64,000 nucleotides of DNA from Pseudomonadota bacterium (lineage in GTDB: Bacteria; Pseudomonadota; Alphaproteobacteria; SHVZ01): the NCBI GenBank assembly GCA_016195085.1, contig JACQAG010000024.1:1-64000 (forward strand), read 5' to 3'. Below, one piece after another: positions 41,592 to 51,266 of the stretch. A program made the position numbers and the translations under genes. Numbering within the stretch: the first letter of the stretch is position 1; each line of letters begins with the position of its first letter. The notes under the pieces are model-generated. The model was not told the DNA's origin and did no database searches. It saw nothing but the letters and a program-made list of their open reading frames with translations.

Positions 41592-44500
41592 ATCTCTCCG
41601 AGCTCTGCATCCGCCGGCCGGTCATGACCACGCTCGTGACCGCGGCCTTGATCCTGTCCGGCGTCTTCGCCTATCAATTGATCCCGGTCGCCGCGCTGCC
41701 GCGGGTCGACTATCCGATCATCTCGGTCTCCGGACAGCTCCCCGGCGCCTCGCCCGGCACGATGGCGGACACCGTGGCCGAGCCGCTGGAGCGGCAGTTC
41801 TCCACCATCGCCGGCGTCGAGCTCATCACCTCCACCAACAGCCTTGGCAGCACGCAGATCGTGCTGCAGTTCGCCCTCGATCGCGACATCGACAAGGCGG
41901 CGCTCGACGTCCAGTCGGCGATCTCGGTGGCGGCCCGCCGGCTGCCGGCGGACATGACCACCCCACCCTCCTTCCGCAAGGTCAATCCCGCGGATGCTCC
42001 GGTGCTCCTGGTGGCATTGTCCTCCGACACCGTGCCGCTCTCACGCATCAATGAGTATGCGGATGCCGTGATCTCGCCCCGGCTGTCGACGCTTTCCGGC
42101 GTCGCCCAGGTGCTGGTCTTCGGCACGCAGAAGTTCGCCGTGCGCGTGCAGATCGATCCAGATGCGCTGACGGCCCGCGGCGTCGGCATCGACGAGGTGC
42201 AGAAGGCGGTGTTCTCCGCCAATGCCAACACGCCGATCGGCAGCGTCTCCGGCCAGCGCCAGGAGCTGACCTTGCAGGCCAACCGTCAGCTCGCCACCGC
42301 CGACGGCTTCCGGCCGCTGATCGTTGCCTGGCGCAACGGCGCGCCGATCCGGCTGGGCGATGTGGCGAACGTGATCGACAGCGTGGAGAACGACCGGCTG
42401 GCGAGCTGGTACGGCGCCAACCGCTCGATCGTGCTCGCGGTCTTCCGCCAGCCCGACGCCAACACGGTCGAGGTGGTCGATCGGGTGAAAGCGCTGCTGC
42501 CGGTGTTCCGCGCCGACGTGCCGCCCGCGGTGTCGATCGATGTGCTCAACGACCGGGCGAACTCGATCCGGGCGGCGGTTGCCGACGTCCAGTTCACTCT
42601 CGGCCTCACCATCGTCCTGGTGGTGATGGTGATCTTTCTCTTCTTGCGGCGGCTGTCGGCCACCGTGATTCCCGCCTTGGCCTTGCCGGTATCGCTCATC
42701 GCCACTTTCGGGGCGATGTACGTGCTGGGCTTCAGCATCGACAACGTATCCTTGCTGGCGCTCACTCTCTCGGTCGGGCTGGTGGTCGACGATGCCATCG
42801 TCATGCTCGAGAACATCGTGCGCCACGTCGAGGGCGGCATGAAGCCCTGGGAGGCAGCACTCCGGGGCGGCCGCGAGATCGGCTTCACCATCATCTCGAT
42901 CACGCTGTCGCTGGTCGCCGTGTTCATCCCGCTGTTCCTGATGGGCGGCGTCGTCGGCCGGGTGTTTCACGAGTTCGCCGTGGTGGTGACCCTGGCGATC
43001 ACCCTCTCCGCCTTCGTTTCGCTGACGCTCACCCCCATGCTGTGCTCGCGTTTCCTGCATCCGGAGAAGGCGGAGGAGCACAACAACCTGTTCGAGCGCA
43101 TCGCCGGCGGCACGCTCAAGCTCATGACCGAGGCCTATGCCAGCTCGCTGCGCTGGGTGCTCCGGCATCGCCCGCTCATGCTGGCGGCGCTGCTCGGCAC
43201 CATCGTCGCCAGCGGCTATCTCTTTTCCGCCATTCCCAAGGGGTTTTTCCCGCAGGAGGACATCGGCCAGCTCGGGGTGGCGACGGAAGCGGTTCCCGGC
43301 ATCTCATTTACCGCTATGGTCGAGCTGCAGACCCGCGCCCGCGACATCATCCGCAAGGATCCGGCGGTGCAATCGGTCGCCTCCTCGGTCGGCTCCGGCG
43401 GCTTCTCGAACACCGTCAATTCCGGCCGCATGTTCATCACGCTCACGCCGCGCGACCAGCGCCCGCCGGCGGCCGTGGTGGCAAGGCGGCTCCGCCAAGC
43501 GGTATCGAACATTCCCGGCATCAACGTCTTCATCAACCCCGTGCAGAACCTGCAGATCGGCGGCCGCCAGAGCAAGAGCCTCTATCAGTACACCCTCCAG
43601 GCGCTCGATATCGGCGACCTCTATGAATGGTCGGGCAAGCTGACCCGGGCGCTAGCGCAGACGCCGCAGCTCCAGGACGTCACCTCCGACCTGCAGGTCA
43701 ACAATCCCGAAGCGACCTTGCGGATCGATCGCGAGAAGGCGGCGGCGCTCGGCGTCGGCATCGATCAGCTGCGCTCGACCTTGTTCAGCTCCTTCGGCAC
43801 AAGGCAGGTCTCCACCATCTACGCCAACAGCAACGACTACCGGGTGATCCTCGAGCTCGAGCCGAAATTCCAGGGCGACCCGTCGACCCTGTCGCGTCTC
43901 TACGTGCATGCGAGCACCGGCCAGCTGGTTCCGATCGATGCCTTCGCCCACATCGAGCGCACCGCGGGTCCACTCACCGTCAACCATCAATCCCAGCTGC
44001 CGGCAGTCACCATCTCCTTCAACCTCGCCCAGGGCGTGGCCCTCGGCGACGCCATCGACGCGATCAAGAAAACCGAAGCAACGATGGGCTTGCCCGCCAC
44101 CATCAACACCTCCTTCCAAGGCACGGCGCAGGTGTTCCAGCAGGCGCTGGCGAACCAGGGCCTGCTGCTGCTGGCCGCGGTGCTGACCATCTACATCGTG
44201 CTGGGCGTGCTCTATGAGAGCTTCATCCACCCGCTCACCATCCTCTCCGGCCTGCCTTCGGCCGGCATGGGGGCGCTCCTGACCTTGTGGATCTTCGGCT
44301 TCGACCTGAGCGTCATCGCCATGATCGGCATCCTGATGCTGATCGGCATCGTCAAGAAGAACGCCATCATGATGATCGACTTCGCGCTGGCCGCGCAGCG
44401 CGAGGAGGGCCGCGCGCCGGCCGATGCCATCTACCAGGCCTGCGTGCTGCGCTTCCGGCCGATCATGATGACGACGATGGCGGCGATCATGGGCACCTTG

Positions 44501-44743
44501 CCGATCGCCATCGGCCATGGCGCCAGCGCCGAGCTGCGCCAGCCGCTCGGCGTCGCTGTGGTCGGCGGCCTGGTGGTCTCCCAGGTGCTGACCCTCTACA
44601 TCACGCCGGTGCTCTACATCTATCTCGACCGGGTCGGCCACCACGTCGGAGCAGGGATCGCCTGGCTATGGTCGGGCGGATGGCGGAAGCCGGCCTCCGC
44701 CGTGGCGCCGGCATCGAAATCCGAAGGCCGCAAGGTCGCATAG
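41588..44743 (+). CDS. RND multidrug efflux permease (HAE1 family)
   Basis: 1051 residues, the usual length for this family, overlapping the adaptor gene by 4 bases. Twelve membrane helices with two large periplasmic loops. The proton-relay helix region LSVGLVVDDAIVMLENIVRH carries the paired acidic residues, and GILMLIGIVKKNAIMMIDFA carries the lysine typical of helix 10. Resembles MdtB/MexF-type drug and metabolite exporters. The outer-membrane partner is absent from the operon. Confidence 0.93.
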   Translation: MNLSELCIRRPVMTTLVTAALILSGVFAYQLIPVAALPRVDYPIISVSGQLPGASPGTMADTVAEPLERQFSTIAGVELITSTNSLGSTQIVLQFALDRDIDKAALDVQSAISVAARRLPADMTTPPSFRKVNPADAPVLLVALSSDTVPLSRINEYADAVISPRLSTLSGVAQVLVFGTQKFAVRVQIDPDALTARGVGIDEVQKAVFSANANTPIGSVSGQRQELTLQANRQLATADGFRPLIVAWRNGAPIRLGDVANVIDSVENDRLASWYGANRSIVLAVFRQPDANTVEVVDRVKALLPVFRADVPPAVSIDVLNDRANSIRAAVADVQFTLGLTIVLVVMVIFLFLRRLSATVIPALALPVSLIATFGAMYVLGFSIDNVSLLALTLSVGLVVDDAIVMLENIVRHVEGGMKPWEAALRGGREIGFTIISITLSLVAVFIPLFLMGGVVGRVFHEFAVVVTLAITLSAFVSLTLTPMLCSRFLHPEKAEEHNNLFERIAGGTLKLMTEAYASSLRWVLRHRPLMLAALLGTIVASGYLFSAIPKGFFPQEDIGQLGVATEAVPGISFTAMVELQTRARDIIRKDPAVQSVASSVGSGGFSNTVNSGRMFITLTPRDQRPPAAVVARRLRQAVSNIPGINVFINPVQNLQIGGRQSKSLYQYTLQALDIGDLYEWSGKLTRALAQTPQLQDVTSDLQVNNPEATLRIDREKAAALGVGIDQLRSTLFSSFGTRQVSTIYANSNDYRVILELEPKFQGDPSTLSRLYVHASTGQLVPIDAFAHIERTAGPLTVNHQSQLPAVTISFNLAQGVALGDAIDAIKKTEATMGLPATINTSFQGTAQVFQQALANQGLLLLAAVLTIYIVLGVLYESFIHPLTILSGLPSAGMGALLTLWIFGFDLSVIAMIGILMLIGIVKKNAIMMIDFALAAQREEGRAPADAIYQACVLRFRPIMMTTMAAIMGTLPIAIGHGASAELRQPLGVAVVGGLVVSQVLTLYITPVLYIYLDRVGHHVGAGIAWLWSGGWRKPASAVAPASKSEGRKVA

Positions 44744-44834
44744 CCCTTCCCGCCGCGCGCGGTCCGCCGCGGCCCAAGCGCGGGGCTCCGCGCATGACCG
44801 CTCCTGCCCCCTTACCGCCCGCCGGCCGAAGGCT

Positions 44835-44900
44835 CGTCCAAAAGCCGATGCGTCCATTTGGACGGCGCCTGCGTATAGATGTTACAATCTGTAGGATTGT
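44835..44900. repeat. Two inverted repeats in the RND/TPR-barrel intergenic region
   Basis: CGTCCAAA (44835-44842) and TTTGGACG (44857-44864) form an 8-bp inverted repeat with a 14-base loop. ACAATCTGTAGGATTGT (44884-44900) is a perfect 6-bp repeat with a 5-base spacer. The first could end the RND transcript; the second, 54 bases before the next start, may be a regulator site. No other feature is visible in this 211-base gap. Confidence 0.45.
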
Positions 44901-44954
44901 TTAGGCGTTTGTACGGTTTCCCGTCCGGGGTCCGGGCAAAGCTGCGGGGGCAGA

Positions 44955-46379
44955 ATGCTTCTGGGGGGCAGTGGGAGGGCGAGCGGATCGGCGGGGCGAC
45001 GTCGGGCATGGCGGCTGCTTTTGGCCGCCCTCGGGGCCGTTTCGCTCGCCGTTCCAGCCGCGGCGGAGGCGGGCCAGGGGCTCGAGCCGACCCTCGGCCT
45101 CCAGCTGGCGCAGGCGTCCTCCGTGTCGGCCGCCACCCGCGCCGAATATGACCGGACCTTCCAGGCGGTGCTCCGCGACCCAGGCAACCTGGATTTGACC
45201 TTCCGCTTCGCCGAGCTCGCGGTCGAGGTCGGCGACCTCGAAGGCGCGATCGGAGCGCTCGAGCGGCTGCTGGTCTTCAACCCGGACCTGCCGCGGGTGC
45301 GCCTCGAGCTTGGCGTCCTCTACTATCGCCTCGGCTCCCACCAAGCCGCCAAGGCATATCTGGAGCAGGCGCTCGCCGCCCCCAATGCCCCAGCGGAGGT
45401 GCGCGAGCGCGTCAGGCCGCTCATCGCCGAGATCGACCGCTCGCTTACGACCAGCCATTTCTTCGGCGCGGTGCAATTGGGCACCCGCTACCAGACCGAC
45501 GCCAATGCCGCCACCGCCACCGGCAACGTCAAGCTGTTCGGCCTCGATGCGACGCTGTCGAGCGAATTCCTGAAGCAGCACGACTCCAACGGCTTCATCG
45601 TCGGCAATCTCGGCTATATCTACGATCTTGGAAACCAAGCCGGCGACGCCATCGAGAGCAACCTGAGACTCGTGGCCACGCGACAGTTCCGGCTGACGAG
45701 CCTCGATCTCGGCTTTCTCGAGGCCGATGTCGGCCCGCGGTTCCACCCGTTCGAGCGCATGCCCGGCCTGTCGCTCAGGCCTTACGCCGTCGGCGGCGCC
45801 GTCACCCTGGGCGAAGCGCTCTATTACAAGGGCGGCGGCGGTGGGCTCAGCCTCGATACGCCGCTGACCCGCGCGCTCGCGGTCAACCTGGACGGCGAAG
45901 GACGGGCACGCTGGTTCCACAATACCGCCTCGCGCTCGACCTCGACCGACAAGAACGGCCCGGAGACCGTCGGCCGGCTGACGGCCCGCTACGCGCTCTC
46001 TCCGGTCGCGGCGGTGGTGGCGGCGTTCGAGTTCGTCCGCGACGCCAGCCAGGCGGATAACGAGCGCAACAATCAGTACGGTGTGACCGTCGCCTACAAC
46101 CGGCAATTTTCGGCGCCGTTCCGGCTTACCCGGCTGCCCTGGTCGTTCAGCCTCAACGCCGGGCGGGTGTGGCGCGAATATGCGGGCCCCGATTCCTCCG
46201 TCGATCCCGACGTCACCCGCCACGACCGCGAGTGGTCCGTCGGCGGCTCGCTGACGGCGGGGCTCTTCGGCCGCTGGTCTGCGACCCTGCAGGTCCAGCA
46301 GCAATGGGTGAACTCGGCGCTCGTAAACTTCGCCTACCGCAATTCCGCCGTTTCCCTCGCTCTCGGCTACGCTTTCTAG
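44955..46379 (+). CDS. TPR protein with C-terminal outer-membrane beta-barrel (DUF560/Slam-like)
   Basis: 474 residues. Signal peptide (about 15-37). Residues about 55-155 hold TPR-like units (LTFRFAELAVEVGDLEGAIG, ALERLLVFNPDLPRVRLELG, YYRLGSHQAAKAYLEQALAA). Residues about 160-474 are a series of amphipathic strands ending in phenylalanine (SLALGYAF), the usual outer-membrane barrel signal. This architecture matches surface-lipoprotein-assembly-modifier (Slam/DUF560) proteins, which move proteins to the cell surface. The next gene, 21 bases downstream, encodes a FecR-domain protein that may be its client. Confidence 0.78.
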   Translation: MLLGGSGRASGSAGRRRAWRLLLAALGAVSLAVPAAAEAGQGLEPTLGLQLAQASSVSAATRAEYDRTFQAVLRDPGNLDLTFRFAELAVEVGDLEGAIGALERLLVFNPDLPRVRLELGVLYYRLGSHQAAKAYLEQALAAPNAPAEVRERVRPLIAEIDRSLTTSHFFGAVQLGTRYQTDANAATATGNVKLFGLDATLSSEFLKQHDSNGFIVGNLGYIYDLGNQAGDAIESNLRLVATRQFRLTSLDLGFLEADVGPRFHPFERMPGLSLRPYAVGGAVTLGEALYYKGGGGGLSLDTPLTRALAVNLDGEGRARWFHNTASRSTSTDKNGPETVGRLTARYALSPVAAVVAAFEFVRDASQADNERNNQYGVTVAYNRQFSAPFRLTRLPWSFSLNAGRVWREYAGPDSSVDPDVTRHDREWSVGGSLTAGLFGRWSATLQVQQQWVNSALVNFAYRNSAVSLALGYAF

Positions 46380-46400
46380 CTGTGCACAGGAGCTCGTGAC

Positions 46401-48785
46401 ATGAACACTCACTCCCGTTCCGCCGCGCTCATACTGTCGCTCTCCGTCAGCATGCTCGCGCTGACTGCAACCGCCGTCGACGCGCAGCCTGCGAACAAGG
46501 CCGGCGTCGCCGCCGCGGTCAACGCCAGGACCGATGGGACGCCGTCCACGAGCGCCACCCGAAGGCTCGAGATCGGCAACGACGTCTTCCAGCAGGAGCG
46601 CATCGCAACCGACGCTCAGGGACAGGCGCAGATGCTGTTCCTCGACGGCTCGGCCTTCACCGTCGGGCCGAACGCCGAGGTGGTTCTGGATGAGTTCGTC
46701 TACGACCCAAGCACCGAGGTGGGCAAGCTCGCGGTCTCCGCCAGCAAGGGGCTGATGCGGTTCGTCGGCGGCAAGCTCAGCAAGAAGGATGCGGTCGCCA
46801 TCAAGACGCCGACGGCGACGCTCGGCATCCGCGGCGGCATCGCGCTCGTCGAGGTGGACGGCCAGACCGGCGCAACCGAAGCCACGCTCCTGTTCGGCGA
46901 CGAGCTGACGGTGAGGGCGATCAACGGCGAAATCCAGCGGATCACGCGGCCGGGCTTCTCGACCACGGTCGCCAGCCGGGATTCGGCGCCAACGTCGCCC
47001 CGGCGGGCGGAGCACGATCGGCTCGGCCGGTCGCTGAACCAGCTGAACGGCAGGCCCGGCGCCGGCGGCGGAGCTAGAGAGGTTCCAACCGAGGCCCACG
47101 TCGCCGGCTCGCTGGTCGGCGGGGTCAATTCGAGGCCGGTGGCAGAGGCAATGGCACGCGGAGGGCCAGGCCCGAGCGGCCCCGGCCCCGGCCCCGGCGC
47201 CCCGCCGCCGCCCCCGCCGCCGCCGCACGACCCGGTCGCTGCCGCCAGCCAGACCGGCAACAAGGCCACCGCGGCGAAGAACAACGTCGTCATCGGTGCC
47301 TACGCGGTCGCTCCGGACCCGTCGCTGAACTCGGCCATCCCGTCGGTGCGCGGTGCGGTCGGCGGTAACCTTCCCGGCGCCGTGGTCTCGCATCAGTTCC
47401 TCGTCACCGGCACGGGGAGCGACGGAATCCAGACCCGCGGCGTCCAGGCGAGCATCGTGATCAACGGCCAGGGTGCCGGGCAGCGCTCGCTGGTCGTGGT
47501 CACCACCAGCGAGGTGCTCACGCGCGACAACGGCAGGAACAATTTCCTCGCAGGCACCGAGCGCGGCTCGGCGCGCACCGGCGCTACCGACGGATCGATC
47601 CTGATCGGCGCCCTCACCACGACGAAGAACGATTCGACCTTCTCCGGCAACAAGCTGCCCGACACCTACGTGTCGGGTACGAGCGATCCCGCGGGCGTCA
47701 GGAGCACTGCGGTCGATGTCGGCCTCGTGCCGGCGACCAAGACCGAGTACTCCTTCGTGCAGAACGCGTTCCGGGTCGCGCCGCCGGCCGGGGTCGGCGT
47801 ATCGCGAACCGGCCAGGTCATGGGCGGCTACGCGACCGGCATGGTCGACACGCGACTGCCGAATGGCACGCGCGCGGACCCGACGATCCTGACCTCCGGC
47901 CAGTTCTCGAGCACGGGCGCGCAGACCCAGGCCGGCCCCGACGCCGTGCAGATCGCGACCAATCCCGGCAATCACCGGATCGCCGCCAACTTCAACCTTT
48001 CCGACGGTACCACCGACATCGACGGCAGGGCGCGCACCCGAGCGCCCAACAATTACGGCTTGAAGTTCGGATCCCTCGATGGCCCGAACAACGCCCGCAG
48101 CGCCTTCATCGACGACAATGCCTTCGCTGCCGGGGAGACGCTCGTTTCCGGCACCAACCAGGTCGCCTCGACCGTCAACGGCAATCAGGTCATCAGCGAT
48201 CCCAACCTGGCCATAAGCCAGCTCTACCTCGTCTCCAGTGCGCTCGCCTCCACAGCCAGCGTATTGCCGGCGGGCGTGCAGTTCTGCCAATGCGAGTTCG
48301 TGAAATGGGGCTTTTGGGGCGGCCAGCTCGCCACCGGAGATGCTTCGGCCTTGCGCCTCGATCGCATCCATCTCGGCACCTGGGTCGCCGGCCCGATGGC
48401 CAGGGCCTCGGACATGCCGCAGACCGGCATCGCGACCTTTGTGGGCCATGCCATCGGCACGGTGGTGAACGGCAGCGCCCAGTACATCGCCGGCGGCGGC
48501 TTTTCCAATGTCTGGGACTTCGGGCGCAAGCAGGGCGCGCTCACCATCAGCAACTTCGACGGGCTCACCATGAGCGGGGCTCTCAGCAGCGCCAATGGCC
48601 GCGACTATGGTGGCACGCTGGCGGTCACTGGGCAGAGCGGCCTCGGCGGCAGCGCTCAAGGCTCGTTCTTCATGGGCAGGGGCGATCCGGCGCGCGAGAC
48701 CGGCGGCCAGTTCGTGGTCAAGGCCAGCGGAACCGGCGGGTCGCGCTACGGGGCGACCGGAATCTTCGTTGGCCGCAAGCCCTAG
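46401..48785 (+). CDS. FecR-domain protein with long beta-rich C-terminal region
   Basis: 794 residues. Signal peptide about 1-28 (ends TAVDAQ). FecR domain about 50-190 (ATDAQGQAQMLFLDGSAFTV, DEFVYDPSTEVGKLAVSASK, KTPTATLGIRGGIALVEVDG). A Gly/Pro linker with an eight-proline run (around 250-275) leads to a C-terminal part of about 500 residues rich in Gly, Thr, Ser and beta-strand patterns, reminiscent of surface or transferrin-binding-type barrels. No sigma factor lies nearby, so it is not a classical FecR-FecI system. It follows the TPR-barrel gene and converges with a second CHASE2 cyclase; FecR-type domains often accompany such cyclases. Confidence 0.8.
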   Translation: MNTHSRSAALILSLSVSMLALTATAVDAQPANKAGVAAAVNARTDGTPSTSATRRLEIGNDVFQQERIATDAQGQAQMLFLDGSAFTVGPNAEVVLDEFVYDPSTEVGKLAVSASKGLMRFVGGKLSKKDAVAIKTPTATLGIRGGIALVEVDGQTGATEATLLFGDELTVRAINGEIQRITRPGFSTTVASRDSAPTSPRRAEHDRLGRSLNQLNGRPGAGGGAREVPTEAHVAGSLVGGVNSRPVAEAMARGGPGPSGPGPGPGAPPPPPPPPHDPVAAASQTGNKATAAKNNVVIGAYAVAPDPSLNSAIPSVRGAVGGNLPGAVVSHQFLVTGTGSDGIQTRGVQASIVINGQGAGQRSLVVVTTSEVLTRDNGRNNFLAGTERGSARTGATDGSILIGALTTTKNDSTFSGNKLPDTYVSGTSDPAGVRSTAVDVGLVPATKTEYSFVQNAFRVAPPAGVGVSRTGQVMGGYATGMVDTRLPNGTRADPTILTSGQFSSTGAQTQAGPDAVQIATNPGNHRIAANFNLSDGTTDIDGRARTRAPNNYGLKFGSLDGPNNARSAFIDDNAFAAGETLVSGTNQVASTVNGNQVISDPNLAISQLYLVSSALASTASVLPAGVQFCQCEFVKWGFWGGQLATGDASALRLDRIHLGTWVAGPMARASDMPQTGIATFVGHAIGTVVNGSAQYIAGGGFSNVWDFGRKQGALTISNFDGLTMSGALSSANGRDYGGTLAVTGQSGLGGSAQGSFFMGRGDPARETGGQFVVKASGTGGSRYGATGIFVGRKP

Positions 48786-48794
48786 CTCGCGGCC

Positions 48795-51020
48795 TCACTT
48801 GCTCTTGGCGACGTAGACCCCATCCCAGCCGGGCACGGGCGGATTTGAGCGGAATTCGCCGATGCGCTCGGCGAACATCTGGTAGAGCGCTTCGAGATCG
48901 GGCCTGAGCCCGCGGCACTCGGCGAGCGCCCGTTCCGCCGCCTCCCAGTCCTGCGCGCGGTAAGCCTTGATCATCGCCGCATGGTGCACGCCGAAGGCTT
49001 GGAACGACGGCTCCGTCACCAGGTCCGTCGGCCCCATCAGCGCATAGATGCGGACCGCCTCCTTCTTGCCTTTGACCGCGATCAGGTCGAGCTCGATCGC
49101 GGCAAAGTCCGGGGCCTTCGCGCGCGTCTCCTCACCGATGACGATGGTCATGCCATAGGTCTTTGACTGGCCTTCGAGACGCGAGGCGAGATTGACCGCA
49201 TCGCCCAGGACCGAATAGTCGAAGCGCTGCTCGGAGCCCATGTTGCCGACGACGACCTCGCCGGAATTGAGCCCGATGCCGACCGCGAGCGGCCGATGCG
49301 GCCGGCCGGAAGCGGCGGCCTCATCCGCCAGGCGCTCGTTCAAGCGGGTGAGCTCGTCCAGCATGGAGAGCGCCGCCTCGCAGGCATGGCGCCCGTGCTC
49401 GCGATCCTCGATGGGCGCGTTCCAGAACGCCATGACGCAGTCGCCCATGTACTTGTCGATGGTGCCGCGGCGGGCGAGGATCGCGTTCGTCATCGGCGTC
49501 AGGAAGCGGTTGATGAGCTGGGTCAATCCTTGCGGGTTGGCCTTGAACCCCTCGGAGATGCTGGTGAAGCCGCGCACGTCGCAAAAGAGGAAGGTCATGT
49601 CGCGGGTTTCGCCGCCGAGCTTGAGCTTGCCCGGATCCCGGGCCAGCTCGTCGACCAATGCCGGCGACAGATACTGGGCGAAGGCGCCGCGCACCTGCCG
49701 CTTCTCCGCCTCGGTGCGCATATAGGTCAACAGCGAGCCGGCGAGATAAACCGCAAGGCTCGCCACCGACGGCACGACCGGGTCGACGAGAACGTGCTCG
49801 ACCTCGTATCCATACCAGGAGCCGGCGAAGGCTGCCGCAATGGCGGCCACCCCGACGCTGGCGGCGACCAGCGCACCCACCCGCGCGATGACGATGATGA
49901 GGGCCGTACCCAGGACCAGAAGGAAGCTGATCTCGGCGCCATCCGCCCAATCCGGGCGTTCGAGATATTGTCCCAGCAGGATCTGCTCGAGGGCCTGCGC
50001 ATGCGCCTGGACGCCCGGCAGCGCCGGATCGAGCGGCGTCGTCCTAAGATCGAACAGGCCGGCGGCGCTGGTGCCGACCACCATGATGTTGCCGCCGATC
50101 TCGTCTTCGGCGACTTCGCCCGACAGCACGCGCCAAGCCGAAATCGCCTCGCCCTCGACCCGTCGGCGGAAATGCAGCCAAACCTGGCCCCGGCTATCGG
50201 TGGGGACCACCTGTGGGCCGATCTTGACCGTGTTGATGCCGGTGTTGGCGCCGAAACTCAATGCTTGATTGGCGCCCGAGGCCTTGACGATGAAGGTGCG
50301 GGCACCCAGCCCGACGCGGAGGACTTCGGCCACCAGCGAGGGATAGAGCTGGGAGCCCAGGCGCAGCACCAGGGGCACGCGCCGGGTCATGCCATCAGGG
50401 TCTTGCACCAGGTTGAGGCTGCCATTGCCGGCCGCAGCCTTCTCGATCGGCTCGAGATCGACCACCGCGCCGACATAGCTCGGAATGAAGGGGTTGGGAT
50501 CGTCGCCGGCGACCGCGAAGCTGCCCTTGAGCTGAGGTGGGCGACGGCCGGGAGTTGCGGTCAAGGTGAAACCGGTCACCACCCGCGCTTGGCCGATGGC
50601 TTCGGCCAGGAGGCGGTCATGGTCGGGCAAGCCGGAAATCGCCTCCTTGAGCCGCACCAGCTCGGGCGCATCCGCCCAAAGCCGGACGACTTCCGTGGGC
50701 GAGGTCCGGTCCGGCTCGGGAAACATCATGTCGAGGGCGACGACGGCGGCTCCAGCCTCGGCGAGATTGCCGATGAGCTTGGCCATGACCGTTCGCGGCC
50801 ACGGCCATTGGCCGATGCGCGCCAGGCTTTCCTCGTCGATATCGACGACGCGGACCGGCGCCGCCTCAGGCTCCCGGGGGGCGAAGACCTGGTAGGCATC
50901 GAAGACTCTGAGCCGAAAGCCGCCCAGCAGCTCCCCCGGATCGATGACGCGCCAGGACAGCGCCAGGGCCAGCATGGCGATGGGGATGGAGTAGTCGACA
51001 AGCCGCCGGAAGAACCGCAT
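48795..51020 (-). CDS. Adenylate cyclase with CHASE2 sensor domain, second copy
   Basis: 741 residues with the same layout as the cyclase at 36084: one helix at about 8-24, CHASE2 about 30-355 (VVDIDEESLARIGQWPWPRT is the family hallmark), three helices about 363-433, class III cyclase about 470-660. Catalytic residues: D481 (FCDVRGFTS), K523 and D527 (IDKYMGDCVMAF), D607, N610 and R614 (GDAVNLASRLE). Everything needed for cAMP synthesis is present. Its stop lies 9 bases from that of the FecR-domain gene, tail to tail. It is paralogous to, but clearly diverged from, the first cyclase. Confidence 0.92.
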   Translation of the reverse strand: MRFFRRLVDYSIPIAMLALALSWRVIDPGELLGGFRLRVFDAYQVFAPREPEAAPVRVVDIDEESLARIGQWPWPRTVMAKLIGNLAEAGAAVVALDMMFPEPDRTSPTEVVRLWADAPELVRLKEAISGLPDHDRLLAEAIGQARVVTGFTLTATPGRRPPQLKGSFAVAGDDPNPFIPSYVGAVVDLEPIEKAAAGNGSLNLVQDPDGMTRRVPLVLRLGSQLYPSLVAEVLRVGLGARTFIVKASGANQALSFGANTGINTVKIGPQVVPTDSRGQVWLHFRRRVEGEAISAWRVLSGEVAEDEIGGNIMVVGTSAAGLFDLRTTPLDPALPGVQAHAQALEQILLGQYLERPDWADGAEISFLLVLGTALIIVIARVGALVAASVGVAAIAAAFAGSWYGYEVEHVLVDPVVPSVASLAVYLAGSLLTYMRTEAEKRQVRGAFAQYLSPALVDELARDPGKLKLGGETRDMTFLFCDVRGFTSISEGFKANPQGLTQLINRFLTPMTNAILARRGTIDKYMGDCVMAFWNAPIEDREHGRHACEAALSMLDELTRLNERLADEAAASGRPHRPLAVGIGLNSGEVVVGNMGSEQRFDYSVLGDAVNLASRLEGQSKTYGMTIVIGEETRAKAPDFAAIELDLIAVKGKKEAVRIYALMGPTDLVTEPSFQAFGVHHAAMIKAYRAQDWEAAERALAECRGLRPDLEALYQMFAERIGEFRSNPPVPGWDGVYVAKSK

Positions 51021-51266
51021 GGGGAGTGGCGTTCGCCTTCTTCGGTGCCGATGCGCAGGAGCGTGGCAAGACCTTAGTCTCGGGCAAGCTCGCCGTCATC
51101 CCGCGAGCTGCTAGGATTCAGCCGCCAGGGTGGACCGTTATGCTGGGGGGCGCTAAGCTTTTTCCCATCAGAAAGCCGGATTCAGGCTCGCCCTGGCTCT
51201 CCCGCCTCCTCTCCTCGCCCCGCTGATGGATCCCGGCCGGAGCGCCCACCAACCGCCAGAGGCTCC

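Noticed and set aside
44901-48659. A 1252-codon open frame on the minus strand
   Set aside because: It lies opposite two plus-strand genes with signal peptides, TPR, FecR and barrel features. The translation is repetitive Ala/Gly/Arg/Asp/Glu-rich text without domains, as expected antisense to GC-biased codons.
46401-48785. Classical FecR-FecI iron signalling
   Set aside because: No ECF sigma factor and no TonB-dependent receptor lie nearby, and the domain order is different.
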